Source of the DNA: Methylophilaceae bacterium LSUCC0665
GTDB lineage: Bacteria > Pseudomonadota > Gammaproteobacteria > Burkholderiales > Methylophilaceae
DNA: 64,000 nt
Assembly (NCBI GenBank): GCA_024919215.1
Contig: CP103437.1
Span: forward strand, 186,001-250,000
Direction of reading: 5' to 3'
The notes beneath the pieces were generated by a model that worked only from the letters and a program-made list of their open reading frames with translations, was not told the origin of the DNA and made no database searches. Shown here piece by piece: positions 61,360-64,000 of this stretch (positions are counted from its first letter, which is position 1; each line of letters starts with the position of its first letter). The position numbers and the translations under genes are program-made.

Positions 61360-63251
61360 TAGTTATTAACCTTGTAGATTTCACCAATATTAAGCTTGTC
61401 AATTTTTCTTTTTGAGCCATAAAAAAAGTTTACTAAAGACCTTGAAACCAAGATAGCTGAAAACATAGAAGTAAGAATACCTAAAACATGGACAACAGCA
61501 AAACCTTTAATTGGTCCAGTTCCAAACATAAATAGCGCAATGCCCGCAATCAGTGTCGTGATATTTGAATCTAAAATTGTTCCCCAAGCCTTCTCATAAC
61601 CCAAGTGTATGCTCGCCTGTGGAGTATTACCATTCCTTATTTCATCTCTAATACGTTCATTAATTAAAACATTTGAATCAATGGCCATACCAACTGTCAG
61701 CGCCATTGCTGCAAGTCCAGGTAAAGTTAATGTAGCTTGTATCGTTGATAAAAGTGCGACAAGTAGAACTAAATTAATACTAAGAGCTATGGATGAAAAT
61801 ATACCAAAGAGCATGTAGTAAATTGAGATTAAAATAATGACGGCAATAAAGCCCCAAAAAGTCGATTGAATACCTCTTTGAATATTTTCTTTACCCATGC
61901 TTGGACCAACAGTTCTTTCTTCAATAATCTCCATAGGAGCTGCAAGAGAGCCTGCTCTTAATAATAATGAAACATCTGTTGCCTCTTGAGCATTTTTCAT
62001 TCCTGTAATCTGAACTCTTCCTCCACCAATCTCACTTTTGATCACTGGCGCAGTGATTATTTCAGTTATATTTTTTTCAATTAATAAAATAGCGATTCTT
62101 TTACCAATATTATCTCGGGTAATTTTTTTAAAAATATTTGCACCTTTGCTATCTAAGTTAAGGGATACGATTGATTGCCCAGTTTGATTGTCAACACCAG
62201 GACCTGCATTGTTGATATTTTCACCAGTTAAGATCACATCTTTTTTGAGAAGCAAGGGGTTTTGATTTCGATCGTAAAATAAATCTCTACCGAAAGGAAT
62301 ATCGCCGTCAATTGCTTGATCGATATCAGCCGGACTAGCTTCATCATCAACCAGCCTCATTTCGAGCAGTGCAGTTCGACCGATAATATCTTTAGCTTTG
62401 GCAGTATCTTGAACGCCTGGTAATTGAACAACAATTCTATTTTCACCTTGTTGCTGGATGATTGGCTCAGCAACACCTAACTCATTGATTCTATTATTTA
62501 ATGTTTCTAAATTTTGCTTGATAGCAAACTTTGTCATTTCTTCTTTATTTGCTTGCGATCCCTCAATAGCAAGAATAAAGTTTCCATTATCTGTCATTTC
62601 TTTAATCTTCTCTTTACCAATAGATCCACCTAGATTTACTCTTTTAGTAAATTCAAAACTTGAATCATTCTGAAGCAGAATATTTTTTGATTTTTTTAAA
62701 TCATTTTCATTGGTTAGCTGAACTAAAATTAAACCATCTTCAACAGAAATCTGATCATATCTAATCTTATTTTCTCTTAATAATGTTCTAATTTCATTAA
62801 TCCTTCCGGATGACTCTTTGGCTTCAATATTACTTAAATCAACTTGCATTAAGAAATGCACGCCGCCTCTTAAATCAAGCCCCAAATACATGGGTTGACC
62901 CCCAACGCTTTCAAGCCATTTAGGGGAATTAGGAAGTAAATTCAATGCCACCACAAAATTTGGACCCAATTTTTCTTCAAGCAAACCTTTTGATGTGAGT
63001 TGATCTTCATTATTGGTTAATTTAATTTTTATATAGTTTTCGGTCAGGACTAGACCGTTAAAGGCAATATTATTTTCTTCGAGTATTTTTTCAGATTGTG
63101 ATGCAATGATGGGGTCCATCTTCTCACCCGATTTGATCGGCATAATTTGCACTGCAGGCGCTTCACCAAAAAAATTAGGCAGGGCATAAAATACAGCAAA
63201 GACCACTACTAAAAGAATTAAAGTATTTTTCCAACGAGAAAATTGATTCAT
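61359..63251 (-). CDS. secD: Protein translocase subunit SecD
   Basis: This 630-residue membrane protein has an N-terminal helix, a large periplasmic P1 domain starting GGQPMYLGLDLRGGVHFLMQVD and containing NRINELGVAEPIIQQQGENRIVVQLPG. Five C-terminal helices hold the conserved LTLPGLAAMALTVGMAIDSNVLINERIRDE. It lies between yajC and secF in the classical tgt-yajC-secD-secF order. Confidence 0.98.
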   Translation of the reverse strand: MNQFSRWKNTLILLVVVFAVFYALPNFFGEAPAVQIMPIKSGEKMDPIIASQSEKILEENNIAFNGLVLTENYIKIKLTNNEDQLTSKGLLEEKLGPNFVVALNLLPNSPKWLESVGGQPMYLGLDLRGGVHFLMQVDLSNIEAKESSGRINEIRTLLRENKIRYDQISVEDGLILVQLTNENDLKKSKNILLQNDSSFEFTKRVNLGGSIGKEKIKEMTDNGNFILAIEGSQANKEEMTKFAIKQNLETLNNRINELGVAEPIIQQQGENRIVVQLPGVQDTAKAKDIIGRTALLEMRLVDDEASPADIDQAIDGDIPFGRDLFYDRNQNPLLLKKDVILTGENINNAGPGVDNQTGQSIVSLNLDSKGANIFKKITRDNIGKRIAILLIEKNITEIITAPVIKSEIGGGRVQITGMKNAQEATDVSLLLRAGSLAAPMEIIEERTVGPSMGKENIQRGIQSTFWGFIAVIILISIYYMLFGIFSSIALSINLVLLVALLSTIQATLTLPGLAAMALTVGMAIDSNVLINERIRDEIRNGNTPQASIHLGYEKAWGTILDSNITTLIAGIALFMFGTGPIKGFAVVHVLGILTSMFSAILVSRSLVNFFYGSKRKIDKLNIGEIYKVNN

Positions 63252-63263
63252 AGGTTCATCGAC

Positions 63264-63578
63264 TTAAATAGATTTAATAGTTCCCTTGCTTAAGACAGCT
63301 TGAACTGAATTTTTTTGCACCTTGATTTGAGTGTTATCGGATATTTGCAAAATCACAAAGTTATCTGCGACTTTTTCAATCTTTCCTAGGATGCCTGATG
63401 CAAGCATGATTTCATCTCCCTTTTTAAGTTCTGCTAACAATTTTTTATGCTCTTTGGCTTGCTTCATTTGTGGACGAATCAACATAAAATAAAACAAAAT
63501 AAAGATAATGATGAACGGAACAAAACTCATCAGACCGCCGGGAGCAGGAGCGCTGTTTGCGTAAGCTAGTGAAATCAT
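63264..63578 (-). CDS. yajC: Sec translocon accessory protein YajC
   Basis: This single-span protein of about 104 residues has the family pattern: a membrane helix with PFIIIFILFYFMLIRPQMKQAKEHKKLL, then the small beta domain LKKGDEIMLASGILGKIEKV. The ATG at 63578 is chosen because GAGG lies five bases upstream and the N terminus (MISLAYANSAPAPGG) is typical; a start at 63617 would add a Phe-rich stretch with no such support. Confidence 0.95.
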   Translation of the reverse strand: MISLAYANSAPAPGGLMSFVPFIIIFILFYFMLIRPQMKQAKEHKKLLAELKKGDEIMLASGILGKIEKVADNFVILQISDNTQIKVQKNSVQAVLSKGTIKSI

Positions 63579-63635
63579 TTGAACCTCAAATAAAAAAAAG
63601 AAAAAGAATTTTAGCATAATTACTCTGATTAAAGT

Positions 63636-64000
<365 letters not shown>

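Overview
The window is a compact, AT-rich bacterial chromosome segment with almost no intergenic space and no mobile elements, CRISPR arrays, tRNAs or phage genes that I could see. Gene content and order point to a streamlined methylotrophic betaproteobacterium, most likely a Methylophilaceae member of the marine/freshwater OM43 type. The reasons are an fdsA-fdsC-fdsD formate dehydrogenase tail, a betaproteobacterial tkt-gap-pgk-purC run, argB followed by a pyrimidine-nucleotidase-like HAD gene, a DciA-like gene divergent from an M23 peptidase and secA, and a complete dcw cluster. The lineage call is inference from gene order and composition; no 16S rRNA gene is present.

Layout. 1-1385: end of the NAD-dependent formate dehydrogenase operon. 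1382-5590 (minus): a membrane glycosyltransferase-like protein, rpmE, rho, trxA and a BON-domain lipoprotein. 5655-7811: rsmI, pyrC and the RNase P RNA. 7834-28049: one long co-directional block, mraZ to lpxC (cell wall and division) running on without a terminator into a small membrane protein, an NDUFA9-like protein and cca. 28026-31805 (minus): a HAD hydrolase, argB, argA and rsmE. 31832-38111: a redoxin, then transketolase, GAPDH, PGK, purC and a TspO-like protein. 38156-41450 (minus): a proton-pumping pyrophosphatase, a TauE-like permease and a DciA-like protein. 41471-45222: M23 peptidase, secA, DUF1289. 45208-50721 (minus): rnfABCDGE-nth. 50899-56572: dapA, bamC, an MBL hydrolase, pyrD and a GST, with a uL16-hydroxylase-like gene on the opposite strand. 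56547-64000 (minus): tgt, yajC, secD, secF, a CNNM/CorC-type protein, clpS and clpA.

How the genes work together. Most of the window is core housekeeping: lipid II synthesis and the divisome, Sec export, outer-membrane assembly, Clp proteolysis, pyrimidine, arginine and lysine/DAP synthesis, and central carbon flow. Formate dehydrogenase, the Rnf complex and the membrane pyrophosphatase together suggest tight management of NADH and ion gradients.

The most unusual signals are three. (1) N-acetylglutamate synthase (argA) is fused to an N-terminal XRE-type helix-turn-helix domain, and two near-identical dyad sites flank its short upstream region; I infer an enzyme-repressor that controls its own operon. 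(2) rsmH is split by a -1 frameshift at an A10 run that is followed, after 7 nt, by a 7-bp GC-rich stem, the layout of a programmed frameshift site. (3) A HAD hydrolase downstream of argB has no ATG, GTG or TTG that preserves its catalytic motif and may start at ATT. The RNase P RNA is also strikingly short.
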